DNA of 64,000 bases, from contig MNCI01023945.1 in assembly GCA_015680685.1 (NCBI GenBank), forward strand, positions 1,029,513 to 1,093,512, given 5' to 3'. Origin of the DNA: Gnetum montanum (taxonomy: Eukaryota > Streptophyta > Gnetopsida > Gnetales > Gnetaceae). A program made the position numbers and the translations under genes. The notes below the pieces were generated by a model, which made no database searches, was not told the origin of the DNA, and was given only the letters and a program-made list of their open reading frames with translations. Below are positions 34,696 through 46,300 of the stretch, in pieces; position 1 is the stretch's first letter; each line of letters opens with the position of its first letter.

Positions 34696-34997
34696 TCTTT
34701 GCATAAAAAATCCTCAACGGCCATAATTACATAAAGAAAATCCTTCCTTTTTTTGCATTCAAATGTAGTTGACTAAGGGCAGATGACTAGAGCTTCTCCA
34801 ATAGTAGTGATTTATGCATTTTTCTCACAAAAATATTGCAATCTCTAGGAATCCTCCCAAAAGAATAAGAAGTTAAAAGAAGCTTCTTTCATCACTACAA
34901 ACTCCTACACTCAATTTCACTCCATTGATGTGTAGCACAAACTTGAAGTAACTTTTTCTATTACCATTGTCTCTAAGAGATCCCTTTGTTTTTAGGA

Positions 34998-36447
34998 ATG
35001 GTGTCAAAAAGAACTTATGGCATTTTTTCAAGTATTGAACTTGGTGAAATTTATTTTTATGAACTTTTGTATCCTTGAAATTCTCATTAGGGAATTTTAT
35101 AGCAATATTGTAATTTCAAATGCTAGTGTTGGTGCTTTCACTATCATTGTTGGGGGATTGTTGATTGAAGTCATCCCTCAAGTTTTAAATGTCATCCTTG
35201 GAATTTTTAGTTTACATGTTGACATGGTCACTATCTACTCCATGACTGATATTTTCACAAATGGTGTAATCCTTATGTTCCATAATGAGTTTTGTGATGC
35301 TTTGTTTGGGCAATCTATATCTTGGCATAGTGGAAAATTTTTTAGGAGTCAAATGGTTTTAGATGCTTTCATCCTCTCTCTCATTATTATGTATAATATT
35401 ATTGTAAAGGGGGGAAGCTACAGCTATTTTTTGCTAGCCCAAGCATTTGTTCTTTATTGTCTACTCACTGGGTAGCCACTAAACTTGGGCCATATCCTAT
35501 GTAGAGACATGTTAGGTCTCTTTACCAAGGAGAGAGTCTATGAACATCCTCATCTCATTAGTTTGTTGATCTATCAAAAAGGTATCCTCATTGTTAATAT
35601 GCCTTTGCTAAAAGGCAAGAGAAGCCTTAGTGAGTATTTGAAGAAGATGAGTTCCATCCATGTTGAGGTAGCAAAACCTAGTACTAGGTCACAAAAGTTA
35701 AGGAGGAAGGGATATGCATCACCATCTCAAGTCTCTTCTCAGTTGAGAAGGTCCAAATTAGTTGGCAACCAAATGAGATCCACTTTCAAGAAGTTTCTTA
35801 AGCCATTTCCTCACAACATTGGGCTGATGGGCAAAAACTTCTCTTACCTTCATAAGAGAATGGATGCAACTAGAGTACCACTTCCTTTGGATAGGTAGCT
35901 ATTTGAGGAGATCACCACTCCTTTAATATCAAACAGTGAGGAGGATTGTCTAGCTCCAACTAGACACTTAGCAGCAACTAGACCATCTTGAGCCTATGAC
36001 TCGAGAAATGCATTTGATTCAGAGAAGCTTGATGCACTATCTGCATGAGCTTAGAGGGAGATACTTAACCCCATGTATCCTAGATCCAATTCACACCCCC
36101 ATAATGATGCTGCATAGACTTTTGAGTAGTAGGCCATGGAGAGCATTTTTGGATCATCTCCTCAGTGGAGACTAGTGGACCCCATCACATATCAAAGGAA
36201 GGGCACTTCCTCATCCTCTCAACATGCTTCGACTCAACCATCCACTTCATCCTAATTTTGGGTGAAGCTTCATCCTAGGAGAGCTCTTGTCCACATTCCA
36301 TCATCTGATGATGATGATGATGATGAGCAACACATCTTCAATGCTAGCACTAGTAGTGATGATGATGAGGAGGAGACTTATAGGTCTTCTCATGCAACAG
36401 TTACTTCTGATGATGAGTTTGATGATGTTATCGAGGTTAGTGACTAG
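34998..36447 (+). pseudogene. Envelope-position ORF of the Sirevirus-like element
   Basis: An ATG at 34998 follows ctttgtttttag, a good splice-acceptor sequence. After a frameshift near the start, one frame (35017-36447) stays readable and is broken only by nonsense codons (for example at 35473 and 35896). Visible parts are IREFYSNIVISN, a hydrophobic stretch VGAFTIIVGGLLIEVIP, SWHSGKFFRSQMVLDAFIL, FVLYCLLTG followed by PLNLGHILCRDM, a basic segment (about 35700-35780) and an acidic tail of Asp/Glu/Ser (36300-36447). The pattern 'EFY.N....G..I......L..L...LLTG..inlg' is that of plant envelope-like/'putative plant transposon protein' domains. The biochemical function is unknown. No signal peptide is evident. 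Confidence 0.6.
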
Positions 36448-36800
36448 GTTCTTTAGTGATGATTCCTCTTGGATGATGTCCAAAAAGAGGGAAAGTCTTG
36501 TGAACATTTTTTTTTGTGAATAGTTGTACACAAGTGTATATGGATATATGGATATGTGTTTTGGTCTTTGTAAGTAATGGCAAACAATAGTATTGTTATT
36601 GATCATATCATGTTTATAGACAATTTGACATTTGGAAAATTTGATCATATCTTTTTAACCCATTTCTTTGAGTCTTTTATTCTTGTTCCCACATTACCCT
36701 CAACTACCATTGGAGTTTATTTGTCTTAAATGCTTTTATTATCATTTAATTTATGTGTTATGAATATAGTAACCCATTTTCTCAAGTTTTGAACATCACC

Positions 36801-36813
36801 AAAAAGGGGAAGA
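36801..36813 (+). other. Polypurine tract of the Sirevirus-like element
   Basis: aaaaaggggaaga lies four bases before the 3' LTR. It would prime plus-strand synthesis, and its form is typical of Sireviruses. Confidence 0.8.
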
Positions 36814-36817
36814 TCAT

Positions 36818-37873
36818 TGATCTTTTGGTATGTCAAAACCTTAAGGAAAATGGAGAATATAGAATGTATGTGTATAATTGTGATTTTCCAAGACATGAAC
36901 ACAAACTTCACAAAGAGATCTGAGAATTCAAGAAAACAAGATCTATGTCAAGATGTCAAAATGAAGACAACATGGGTAAGATGAAAGCATGGATGAAAAT
37001 GAAGTCTACAAATTAAATGAAGATGCTCCAAGGACTGCCAAGAAATTATCAAAAGAATCCCTCATACTATAAAGTTCAAAATTTGAGTAGACATGTTCAA
37101 AAAATAACAGACGTTTATCTTCCATAGTAGATATCTATGGCAAGACATCTCACTTCTTAGGTAGAAATATCTCCTACATTAAAGGCTATCTTCAATAAAT
37201 GTCTAAACTTCAAAGTAGATGTGTACACTAGTTGTTGCATGAATTTCAAGGTGTTTTCGAAAATTCTGAGGCTATAAGACAATGTCAAAATCTTGGAAAT
37301 TGTGTAAGCATTATTCACACAAAGTCCTATCATTGGTTATTCTAAGCAATTTTATTCTTACTCTTCCTTGTAACATCATTTTCTTAATTGTAATTGTACT
37401 AAGCTTCAAGTACAAGGATCTATAAATTTAGTTATGCTCTTTTCTTATTCTTTCCTTTCTTTCTTGTAGCCTTGCAGGGTTGATGTGCTTCTTATGAGAA
37501 GACATTTTTGTTAAGCTTGTTAGGATCCTATGGGATTGAAGTGTTTTGTGATGTCAAAACACTCTAGAGTGAAGCTTAATTTTGTAAAGATTGTGGGATC
37601 CTCTAAACCACATTTTGAGCTTTTCAAAACCTTTCAAGGCTGAGTGGTTTCGTAGCAATGAAACACTATAGAATGGAACTCAAAGCTTGTATAGGAGCGG
37701 TGCCCTTTAAATCACATTTTTAAAGCAACAAAGTCTAGAGGTGTGCATGGATTCTACCCTCCAAGTATGGATGTACCTAAGTTGAGGAACCACATAAAAT
37801 TTGCTGTGATTTTGTGGTTGGTGCATTTTTAATTGGGAAACTTATTTAAACCTCCTTCTAAGCTCTTGATCTA
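36818..37873 (+). repeat. 3' LTR of the Sirevirus-like element
   Basis: 1056 bp, begins TGATCTTTTGGTATG and aligns with the 5' copy to cttgatcta. The U3 motifs have decayed here (for example gtagacatgttc, gtagatatctatgg and agtagatgtgtac). Confidence 0.85.
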
Positions 37874-38017
37874 CATCATATACTTTCAATGATAAATTCT
37901 TATATTCTAAGCATCATCCATAATCAAGAACTCTTTGAACCATCTCTACATCTTTTAGACTACTCATTTCACTTAATTTTTTCATCAAGAATCACTCAAA
38001 ACCTTGAATTTTTCAAT

Positions 38018-38108
38018 GTTGACATCATAGCTACAATGTATCATCCCCTACAATGTCACAGCTATGATGTTGCATCTATGATGTCATTGCCATGAAAAAC
38101 TATATATA
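38018..38108 (+). promoter_or_regulatory. Internal promoter-like array of element 2 (upstream of ORF3)
   Basis: Decayed 8-mers TACAATGT (38032), TACAATGT (38049), TATGATGT (38063) and TATGATGT (38077) show spacings of 17, 14 and 14, the same spacing order as in element 1 (17, 14, 14 after a first 14). A TATA run (tatatata, 38101-38108) follows, and ORF3 begins 0.58 kb later. The preserved spacing, despite lost palindromes, is the main evidence. Confidence 0.45.
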
Positions 38109-38689
38109 TGCATGAGGAGTTAGAAATTTTTCATTCTTCTCATTTAATGCATAGGGAGTTCATGTCGTTTTTCTAACCCTCTAGCAACCAAACTTCAAAG
38201 CTTCATAACTTACTCATTGTAGCTCTGATTTGCATGATTCTTGAACCTTCTTGATCATGAAGTGTCCAACTTAGTCATGGGGGAGAGTGTTATGTGTATG
38301 TTGTGCAATTTGAGCTAAATTTGCTAACACTTGGAAGAACAAATTAAGGGTAAGAACCATAATAATTAATCACATTTTAACTAAAATACTCAAACAAAAG
38401 CTAATAAACTCAACTATTCTTCTTAATTAATCATTCTAATACAAATTAAACAAGAATATAATAATTGTGAGAGGTCATATGGAACTAACTTATTCATAAT
38501 ACATTAGAAAATACAACAGTTAAGGATTTCTTTTCAAAGTTTTTCCAACTCTGCAATCCTACTAAGAGCTAAAACGTAGTAATAAGGATATATTTTGATC
38601 AAATCCAAGAAACTGAGAGAGGATTATGAATAGTTAGGAATTTATTTGAAATCCTTGGGTAATCATAGATGAATTCTTTATGATTGAAA

Positions 38690-41448
38690 ATGGTTCCTAA
38701 AAGACCTCCAACTAAAGGACCCTCACAATAAAGGGATAAAAGACCTAGAGGAAGGGGGCAACCTAGAGAGTAGAATCTAAAGGCTGAGTAAGAGGCTCAA
38801 TCCTTTAGTATTCATTAGCCTACATCTACAATGGAGTAATCCACACAAGTTGAAGCTAAAGCACTACTTTCTCAAGAGCAAGGACAATGCCTCACTTTGT
38901 CAAACAAATGTCTCCAAGCTATCTAAGGAAAGTCCATTATGTTCACAATCATTATGGAACTCAATTTTGGACCCTTCATGAAGTTTGCACCTTTTAATGT
39001 TCAAGAGAAACTCCAAGCCTCTCCTCTTTGGCCTATGCTCTCATGCAATGGTGAATGATACCTAGGAGAGATTTACCAATTCTAGAAAAATAAGCAAGAT
39101 GATACCACTATCAAGGTTGAAGGAATCATAGCGTTCTATTTAGTAGAGGCAATCGCCAAGGCACTAAATCTTCCTAATGTTAGAGCAAACATAGCACATA
39201 TATCTACAAGGTTTGACATTGACGCAAAGAAGTTGTAACTATAGAGGACTTATGGAACAAAAAAACAAGGAATATAGTGGATTTCCAACAAAATAAAATA
39301 TCTACTTGAAGATCAGTACCTATCACATTTTTCCCACCAAGAGATTAAATAGAATTTCCACTTATGTAGCTATCCTCACCAAGAGAGGAAGCACTATCCT
39401 CATGGGGAAAACTCCAAGAAAATATGGCTAATCTACTATTTTTTTTGAAAGTCCAAAGGAGGTTTGATGAAAAGAAGGTAGGGAAACTCACATTACCATT
39501 CCCTAGCCTCATCAAAAGACTATGCAAGCAAGTAGAAAACCTGGACTACACCAATGATGTTCTTCACAAAGACTAAAATGCATCCTATGTTGAGATCTCA
39601 AAGCCAATGCCTTTCAAGAAAGATCAACTATAAAAGCTAGTAAATCTATAGTAATAGGAAATGTTCCAGCTATGAAACAAAAGCAAGTAGAATCCAATGG
39701 ATTAACACCAACTAGTAATAGACCAAGATTACTCTGCTAGCATAGCAGGAATACAAATCCTTCATGAGCCATTTGTAGCAAATTACCAAAACCATCAACT
39801 AGGGAAATAGGAAGGTCTTTGCTATGTATAAAGTAAGAGATAATCCAAGAAGGTTTGCAGTATCAATAGGAGCCACTCGTGGTCAAATTTCATTATAGAT
39901 AGGAGAGGATGAGGATTGGACATAACAAATATTTGGGAACACTACAACTTTTCAAGTTATGCTTGAAATAGGAAAAGGAGCCATAGTCATGGTCATGCAA
40001 CATCAAGATGCAGTAGGAGCAACTGAAGTAATTACATATCACATTAAGAATCCTTTAATGTTTCTGTTATGCCATCAACTAATATAACTAGAGCTAGAGA
40101 TGTTAAAACTATAGTCAGAATCTCCATGGCCCCACAAGAGCATGAATACATCTTAGATCGATAGTTGCAGATAGGACAAATAATGTAGAACCTTTTTGAT
40201 ACTCCCAGCAATATCATTATAGTGTTGTCAGAATTAATTTCCACCAAGAGCAAGTTAGTGATGGTAGAAACTAGGGTAGAACATGCAGAAAATGATGTGC
40301 AAAGATTACACATAGAATTAGCTGCAATGAGATCAGAAAAGTAAGACCCTGCACAACATATCATGCTAGACCAACTAGACTAATTTAGAATTGAAAAAGT
40401 AAGCTAGCTAGTAGCTAGGAATATCCAGATGAAGATGGAAACAGAGAAAGCAATGTGGAATGCCACAATGGCTGAAGCTCAAACATATACTTATGCCAAA
40501 GTCCTAATTTCCTTAGAAGAAGAGCATAAAAAGATTGTTGTTGAAAACATGAGGTTAATAAACATTGAGAAGCAAAAGAATGTTCTAGAAGAAAGCATCC
40601 ATCAACTAAGTGAAGTTTGCCAAAGTCAACCTCAACATGTGAAAATTGTTCAGAGAAAACATGATCCTATCAATGGAAGAAGTCCACGCAATTTGATAAA
40701 AGTCAGCCATTGAAATTAGATCATGATAAAATGAGGCCAAGAAGCATGAAAGGCTGAAAGAGCACTTCAGAGACCAAGTGGGCATGTACAAACAAATTAA
40801 TAAAAAGAAAATTCAGATGGTCAAGGCTAAGATCAATTCAATTACAACACAAACACACGATAGGAAACCAATCTTGGATGGACTTATCCATGTATATCAA
40901 GTAGAAATCAAGACAAAAGACCTAAAGATAGAGGACCTAACTGAGTACATGGGATTAGGAAACCTTTGTTATGCTAATCTAGCCGTGCTTACAACAAACA
41001 TGCCCAAAACTAAATTAGAGCAAGGATTGTGGTATATGCGCTATATGAGAAGGAGTTTGCAAATAAGAAAGATGCATAAAAAAAGTTGCACATTGTAAAC
41101 TTTAAGCTCCAAGTGGTTAAAGCTAGCTACCATGATTAGAAAGATGTATTAGCAAATCTGGCTAAAAGAATGATAGATTATTAAGATTTGAAGAAAACAG
41201 CTAGAGCATTTGAAAAAGAAAGGTGATAGTTCACAACATGGTATGTAAAAGCAAATAAAATGTTTCCACAATTATTGTGCCAATGGGAGGTACCAACTCT
41301 AGCAAACATCGTTGAATTCACCTAGACAGCACATGATCCAAGATCAGAGGAAGAAAAGCTTTGGGCATTACTAAACAGATACCAATTTTAAAAGGCTGAT
41401 GACAAAGGAAAGAAGTTGATGGAGGAGCCATTGCCACCTAGAACATGA
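38690..41448 (+). pseudogene. ORF3 of element 2 (full length, degenerate)
   Basis: The ATG at 38690 begins MVPKRPPTKGPSQ, a stop, then RDKRPRGRGQ, a basic nuclear-targeting-like start shared with element 3 (GPSQPRDKRP). MELNFGPFMKFAPFNVQEKL then SPLWPML follows near 38960-39040, and VEAIAKALNLPNV near 39150. STYVAILTKRGS (39357) and MVMQHQDAVGA (39990) come next, then a long coiled coil (40200-40830) with KEHFRDQVGMYKQINKKKIQ. A C-terminal part (40850-41448) has no counterpart in the shorter copy of element 3. The length corresponds to about 900 codons. Stops and frameshifts are frequent. Confidence 0.75.
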
Positions 41449-41693
41449 GGCTAAATTGAGCTTTGAAGTTTTATTTTTGTTTTTGCTTTAAAGTTAGGGT
41501 GTTGTCATATGCATCTATCATGTGATGCATGATAATTTTGTACATACCACTTGAACTACAATGCAACATTCATAGTAGAGTCAATACTGCATATAAGTCA
41601 TGATGTCAAAGTTTGTAAATGATCTTGCAATTTTGTAAAGAACTAACTCTCTCCTCCTTTTGCTTTAACTTGAGTATGAGTTTTTAGTTAATC

Positions 41694-41702
41694 GATGGGG
41701 TA
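41694..41702 (+). other. Polypurine tract before the 3' LTR of element 2
   Basis: gatggggta immediately precedes TGATAAAATC at 41703. The equivalent in element 3 reads catgggggta before TGATGAAG. It primes plus-strand DNA synthesis. Confidence 0.7.
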
Positions 41703-42468
41703 TGATAAAATCTTTTGTATCATTCACTGTTATATTGTATCTATGATATTATAGCCCTACCTACATCATCGTAGATGTGTAGTGGGTTATGGTCATGCCT
41801 ATAAATACCAACCCATCGTTGGGTCGAAACAACACCTAGTCAATTTTCGCAATTTAAACTTAGATTGTTTTCAACCATTGTTTTAAACCTAGATCAAGAT
41901 TGTTTTCAACCATTGTAACATTCTACTTAGTTCATTTTTACTTAGTTTAATTTTACCTTTTAGCATGTTTACTTAAGTAATTTACAATATTCAAGTACTT
42001 TAACTTTTCCTACATTTTTAGTAAGGAGATATAAGTACGACTAGTTTCGAGCATGAAGTGTAATCGTTTGGTAACCTAGTAGTGAGTTCACTTCATTTAC
42101 TCAGTAGTAGATTCACTTGGTAATGCCATTGATGGTTACATGAGCCCTTGATGTGTACAAGAAGTCGGGAGCGAACACTTATCATTATAGGTAGCATCAA
42201 TTTACATTTAGACTTAGACTTCATCTTAATTTCCATTATGTTGGCATTTAGGACAATTAAAGCCAAACAACATCAATATATCATATGCCTTATCGAGAGT
42301 TAAACCATATAGCTTGAACTTCACTAACTCAACATGAGAAGACAATGATTGTAGACCAAACATGAACTACTAGTGAATCTACATTGGCCATCCACGGATT
42401 ATGATCAAGTTGCACATATGCACTCGTGACTTATATGGTGGAGTGTTGGAATATCCAACCACTCATTA
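41703..42468 (+). repeat. 3' LTR of element 2
   Basis: 766 bp, begins TGATAAAATC and ends ccactcatta (the last CA mutated to TA). It contains the decayed sites TATATT (41731) and GATATT (41745), 14 bp apart, the box ctataaatacc near 41800, and the shared motifs aagtacgactagtttcgagc and tttggtaacctagtagtgag. It is about 100 bp shorter than the 5' copy, so indels accumulated after insertion. Confidence 0.8.
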
Positions 42469-43010
42469 GCATTTCTACAAAGTAAAATCTCAAAAACTTG
42501 ACAAAGTACCTCAAAAGAAATAGAATGCCCAACACTTTCAAGATGTCATTTGGTTACTATAAATAGAGGATTTTTGCCAATTTGTTTTTGACCTAGATAA
42601 TTTACAATATTTATAAATATGCTTGAATAGATGTATAAAAGAAAGTTGTTTTGATGACTAGAAATAATAATGTAATTAATCAAACCAATTTTCTTGTCAT
42701 GACTAAGGGCACTAGAAAGAAAATTAGCAAAATATAAACAAATAAGGAGCTAAAGGACAACCTTACTAATTGCTAGAAAATGAACTTGAAACAATTTGGT
42801 CATGAGTTCAACACAAAACATATAGCCAACATGATATATTAGAATATAACTAAAGGAATATAACATGAGATTCCAATTGGCATCTTGAATATAAATTTTG
42901 AAGATATTACACAAAAAATTTGAATAATAAATAAAAAAATTCAGATTATGTATAACTCCACGTTTTGGTTATCCATGTTGCAATATTTAATTTAAAAGCA
43001 TTAATATAAC
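42469..43010 (-). pseudogene. LINE reverse transcriptase, right fragment
   Basis: This begins with the second GCATT (42469-42473). Read on the minus strand it joins the fragment at 25410 so that frame text of the type KGKMLTMVGRF runs across the junction. Further upstream it is heavily decayed RT sequence with many stops. It shows that element 2 landed in a LINE already present here. Confidence 0.5.
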
Positions 43011-43159
43011 CCTACCAAGGCCAAACCCAATCGAAATCTTGGTATGCAGTGCAATTTTAGAAAAGATCAGAGCGGGAGAGGGCAAGTGGAATCACTAAGG
43101 TAAAGAAAGAAGAGGAATGGAATGAAGGGTGAAGGAGAAGGTATGCTTTCTGACCATGC

Positions 43160-43200
43160 CTGAGACTGAGACTGAGACTGAGACTTGGACTGAGGGTGAG
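43160..43200. repeat. (GACTGA)n microsatellite
   Basis: Hexamer runs tgagac / gactgagactga lie about 160 bp downstream of the stop codon of the ET gene, probably in its 3' untranslated region or just beyond. They create repetitive Ser-Leu frames that are not genes. Confidence 0.75.
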
Positions 43201-43358
43201 GGAAGTTTTTGACAGTTGAGTTGGGGATGGGATGGGACGACTGCTTCGTTGCTGGCCTTGCCTAGTAGATATCGCAACCAACCAAGGAACTCGGCTGCAC
43301 ATTTTCATCATCTTCATTCCCTTACTTTGTGTAACCATTTTCTTCACACCACTAATTT

Positions 43359-46300
43359 TCAGGCAGGCAGGCTTGTTTTTGGACTCTTCGTTTTTACAGA
43401 CCGCCCCTTGTGTTTTGCACACCTCTTTCTGTTCTTCAATGGACTGGTTTTGCAAATGGTGCCGTCCTGCTTCATTGCACCACATATTTTTTTATTATTA
43501 TTCTTTTCTACTTCTCTTCTTGCTGCTGCGGAGATTAAGGATGGATTTCTGTCCCTGGTTTTTGGAAACAATTCATTATCATGATCACCGGAACTATTAC
43601 TACGGGGCTTCTCAGAAACACAGCATCCACCACGACTTCTGCCAAATGTTAATAGCTTGGCACCGCACGTACACCTTTGTGATTGTGGTGGCTCATCATT
43701 GTTTTCTTGCTGCTGCTGCTGTGGCTTTTTCCCTTGGATCTTGATTCCTACGTTTTTGCGGAAGAATATCCATTTGCGTTGCACAACCAAATTCTGCAGG
43801 GATTGCACAAAGCTCTGCGATTTGAGCTTCTCTATTTTCATAGAAGCATCGTTGGGCCGCCTGTCAATGTTAGCGTCCTTGTTCCACGCGTAGTCGAATA
43901 CTCTTAGAAGTTCCGCTTCACATTTCTCAGCCTGCACTTTTGTGGGCATCTACACAAACCCATAAAAAGGGAAAGGAGGAATTTCAGTAACGGATGAAAT
44001 TAAAAATATCAATTAAATATAGGTTATTGCAAGTCAAAAAGCAAAAAAATTGTTGAATTACCGATGCCCAACGGTAAACTATTGCATATCCTTTGGAAAA
44101 TGCATCTGTGAAGAGGCCAGGGCCTTGCTGGATTTTGGCATTGTTGCTGCAATTTCTGCCGAATTTGGTGGATAATTGGCTCTGTTTCTGCGGAAAGAAT
44201 GATGGATTGGTGTTACCCTCCAAATGAGATCCAGATCTGCCATAACTTTGGAGTCTGTTTCGTATATTATCGGCTTTGCCAAGGTAAACTGCTACCACTT
44301 TTCTTCTTTTGATTTTGCGGATGGGACGCTTGTTGGCTTTGGATTTTGGAGGAGGATACAAAATCAAGCCAAGTTCGTAAATGCCCGCTCCAGAGCAGTG
44401 TGCTGATGGAAGATTGTGTAGTCTGTATCTATCTACACCTTCTTTACCCTGCTCGTAATCTTCCCAATCCGAGGGACCGATCAGAATCTGCTCAACCAGT
44501 CCAGTCGTCGTCAGCAGAAGTATGTGTCAATTTTTTGCAAGTCATCACCACTAGGATCTACATAATAAAACTAAGGAAAATTTTTTACAAGTCATCACCC
44601 TGCTATGTTATATGGAACTGAATATTGAGGTCTACAGAAAAAGAATTAATAACAAATAAATGTCATAGAAATGTTTATGGATGGATGGATCTTCTCATAA
44701 TAATGTCATAGAAATGTTTATGGATGGATGGATGGATCTTCTCATAATAATGTCATAGAAATGTTTATGAATGGATGGATCTTCAATGTTAGTTATGAGA
44801 AGAGATAACTTGCATAGTACAGATATTTTGTTTCTATTTCAAATAAGTTACATCAATAAGCTCTTAAGATGGTTTAGATACGGCAAAAAATTGGAATAAT
44901 AAATCTATTAAAAAGGTTGCTAAATCAAGCTACAAAAAGTAATACTAAAGACATGGGGAAAACCTATTGAAAATAACTCTAAGAAATTGCAAATAAACAA
45001 AGATCCAGTTCTTCATAGAGACTAATGACAAAAGAGAAATCATACAGCTAAACCCAGTTTCTTGAATAATGTAGGTATGATGATGATGAGTAGCTGATTA
45101 AATCATAAAAACATGTAAACATGAGGGAAGGCATGGTTTTTAAATCCTTGTTCAAAGTGTGCAACCTATGTAATGTTTAAATTGCTTAGGGGATGCCCAT
45201 TATCAAATAAATTGTCTTGCATTGGATTGCATATACCTTGTCAAAAAAATTTATAACCCCAATATCCTTCCTAGCTATCAGCTGACAGTGCCCTTCAATT
45301 CCTTCCCTAGTAATCGCAAAACGATAAATGTCAGAAATCCTGCAAAACGCTAAACGTCAGAAATCCTACAAAACGTTGTTCTTCAACTGCTGCTTTGATC
45401 TTGTCTTATCTGAGCTGTTGTTGCTGTTGTGAGGCATTGATGACAACATCCATCGCTAACATTATATTGCAGTAGTCTTAGCTTGAAGCATTTAGAAGTT
45501 AACTGATTAATGTGTTGTATATGCCTTGGTGGAAGGATCATGGTTACAATTTCAATTTATGACAAAGCCATATTCTGTGACAAGGGAAAATCATTTCAGA
45601 AAATGAATTGGCTACATGCTGTGAAATCTAGAATTCATTAATTGGATGGTAATTGATATGACGCTCTTTTGCTCTTTTCCTGTCTCCTCCCTTTGTTCCT
45701 ATGGATTTCCTTTTGTGGTAATCTAACAGTTTCACCAGGTAACAAAGGAACAGTCTACAGGTAAAGAAGATTTGATTTCTTCATATTTGAAACTTGAAAG
45801 CTGGCTATCTATCTAGGGAATTGTTAGTGATTATTGAATTAGTTTTAACAGCAGTGTAAAACTGACATATTTCGCCCAATAAAAGAGATCGAATGCACTT
45901 CATTTGATTTAAATTTCAAAAACGCTATCCTAAAAGAGTAATGAAAAGGATGCATTGTTCATGAGATCCTCGGCTAATTAGGAACCTTTTAAGAAAGGAC
46001 TCCACATAGATCATGTCCTTTAGTGCTTGATAGAAGCCCTACCTTATTCCCCTCAGAATAGAAGCCTAATAATGAAAAATTCTACAAGTCCAACAAAACA
46101 GAAATGCTAAAAAACATAATGCGATAGAAATATGATTGCTAAACAAGGACTACACAATGAAAATAGGACAAATCTGATGAAACGTAGGAAATGGAATAAA
46201 CAAAACAAATAAATACTAGGAGCTGGGCAATCCTGTATCTATTTAAATGAAGAAATGAAACAGTAAATACCTTCCATTTGGAGAAAATCTTGTCATGTTT

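Larger units (their letters stand above)
31488..37873 (+). mobile_element. Sirevirus-like Ty1/copia element, pol-less, nested in element 2
   Basis: LTRs of about 1.05 kb (31488-32534, 36818-37873) flank an initiator-Met primer site (32539-32551), a copia gag with two zinc knuckles, a repeated-motif leader (34551-34695), an envelope-like ORF (34998-36447) and a polypurine tract aaaaaggggaaga (36801-36813). The gag type, iMet primer, LTR size, 'aaaaagggga' tract and envelope-position ORF fit the Sirevirus (SIRE1/Maximus) branch. Integrase and RT are absent: gag text ends at 34515 and the leader motif starts 36 bp later. I could not identify a clean target duplication. Confidence 0.8.
25411..42468 (+). 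mobile_element. Element 2: Athila-like Ty3 retrotransposon, pol-less, carrying a nested Sirevirus
   Basis: Order is 5' LTR 25411-26280, PBS 26282-26299, gag from 26423, protease to about 29400, spacer about 30000-31487, nested Sirevirus-like element 31488-37873, internal promoter-like array 38018-38108, ORF3 38690-41448, polypurine tract 41694-41700 and 3' LTR 41703-42468. Without the nested element it is about 10.7 kb. RT, RNase H and integrase are missing between protease and spacer. Flanking GCATT repeats and the LINE split by its insertion show that this is one integration event. Confidence 0.85.
44488..46270 (-). other. ET intron 1 (1.78 kb)
   Basis: This lies between the donor after 46271 and the acceptor before 44487. 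It contains a tandem repeat at 44661-44785 and a 27-bp-type duplication near 45314-45377, and no open frame of note. The acceptor side lacks a strong pyrimidine tract, but the reading frame stops (TGA) just upstream of it, and the family alignment (KWK then LIG.SDWED) requires a junction here. Confidence 0.7.

Noticed and set aside
36287-36523. Met-rich frame at the end of the Sirevirus-like element
   Set aside because: It is the shifted reading of the GATGAT run that encodes the Asp-rich tail of the envelope-like ORF.
43057-43485. 142-codon minus-strand frame overlapping the end of the ET gene
   Set aside because: Its Ser-Leu repeats come from the GACTGA microsatellite, and its N-terminal part is an out-of-frame shadow of ET exon 3.
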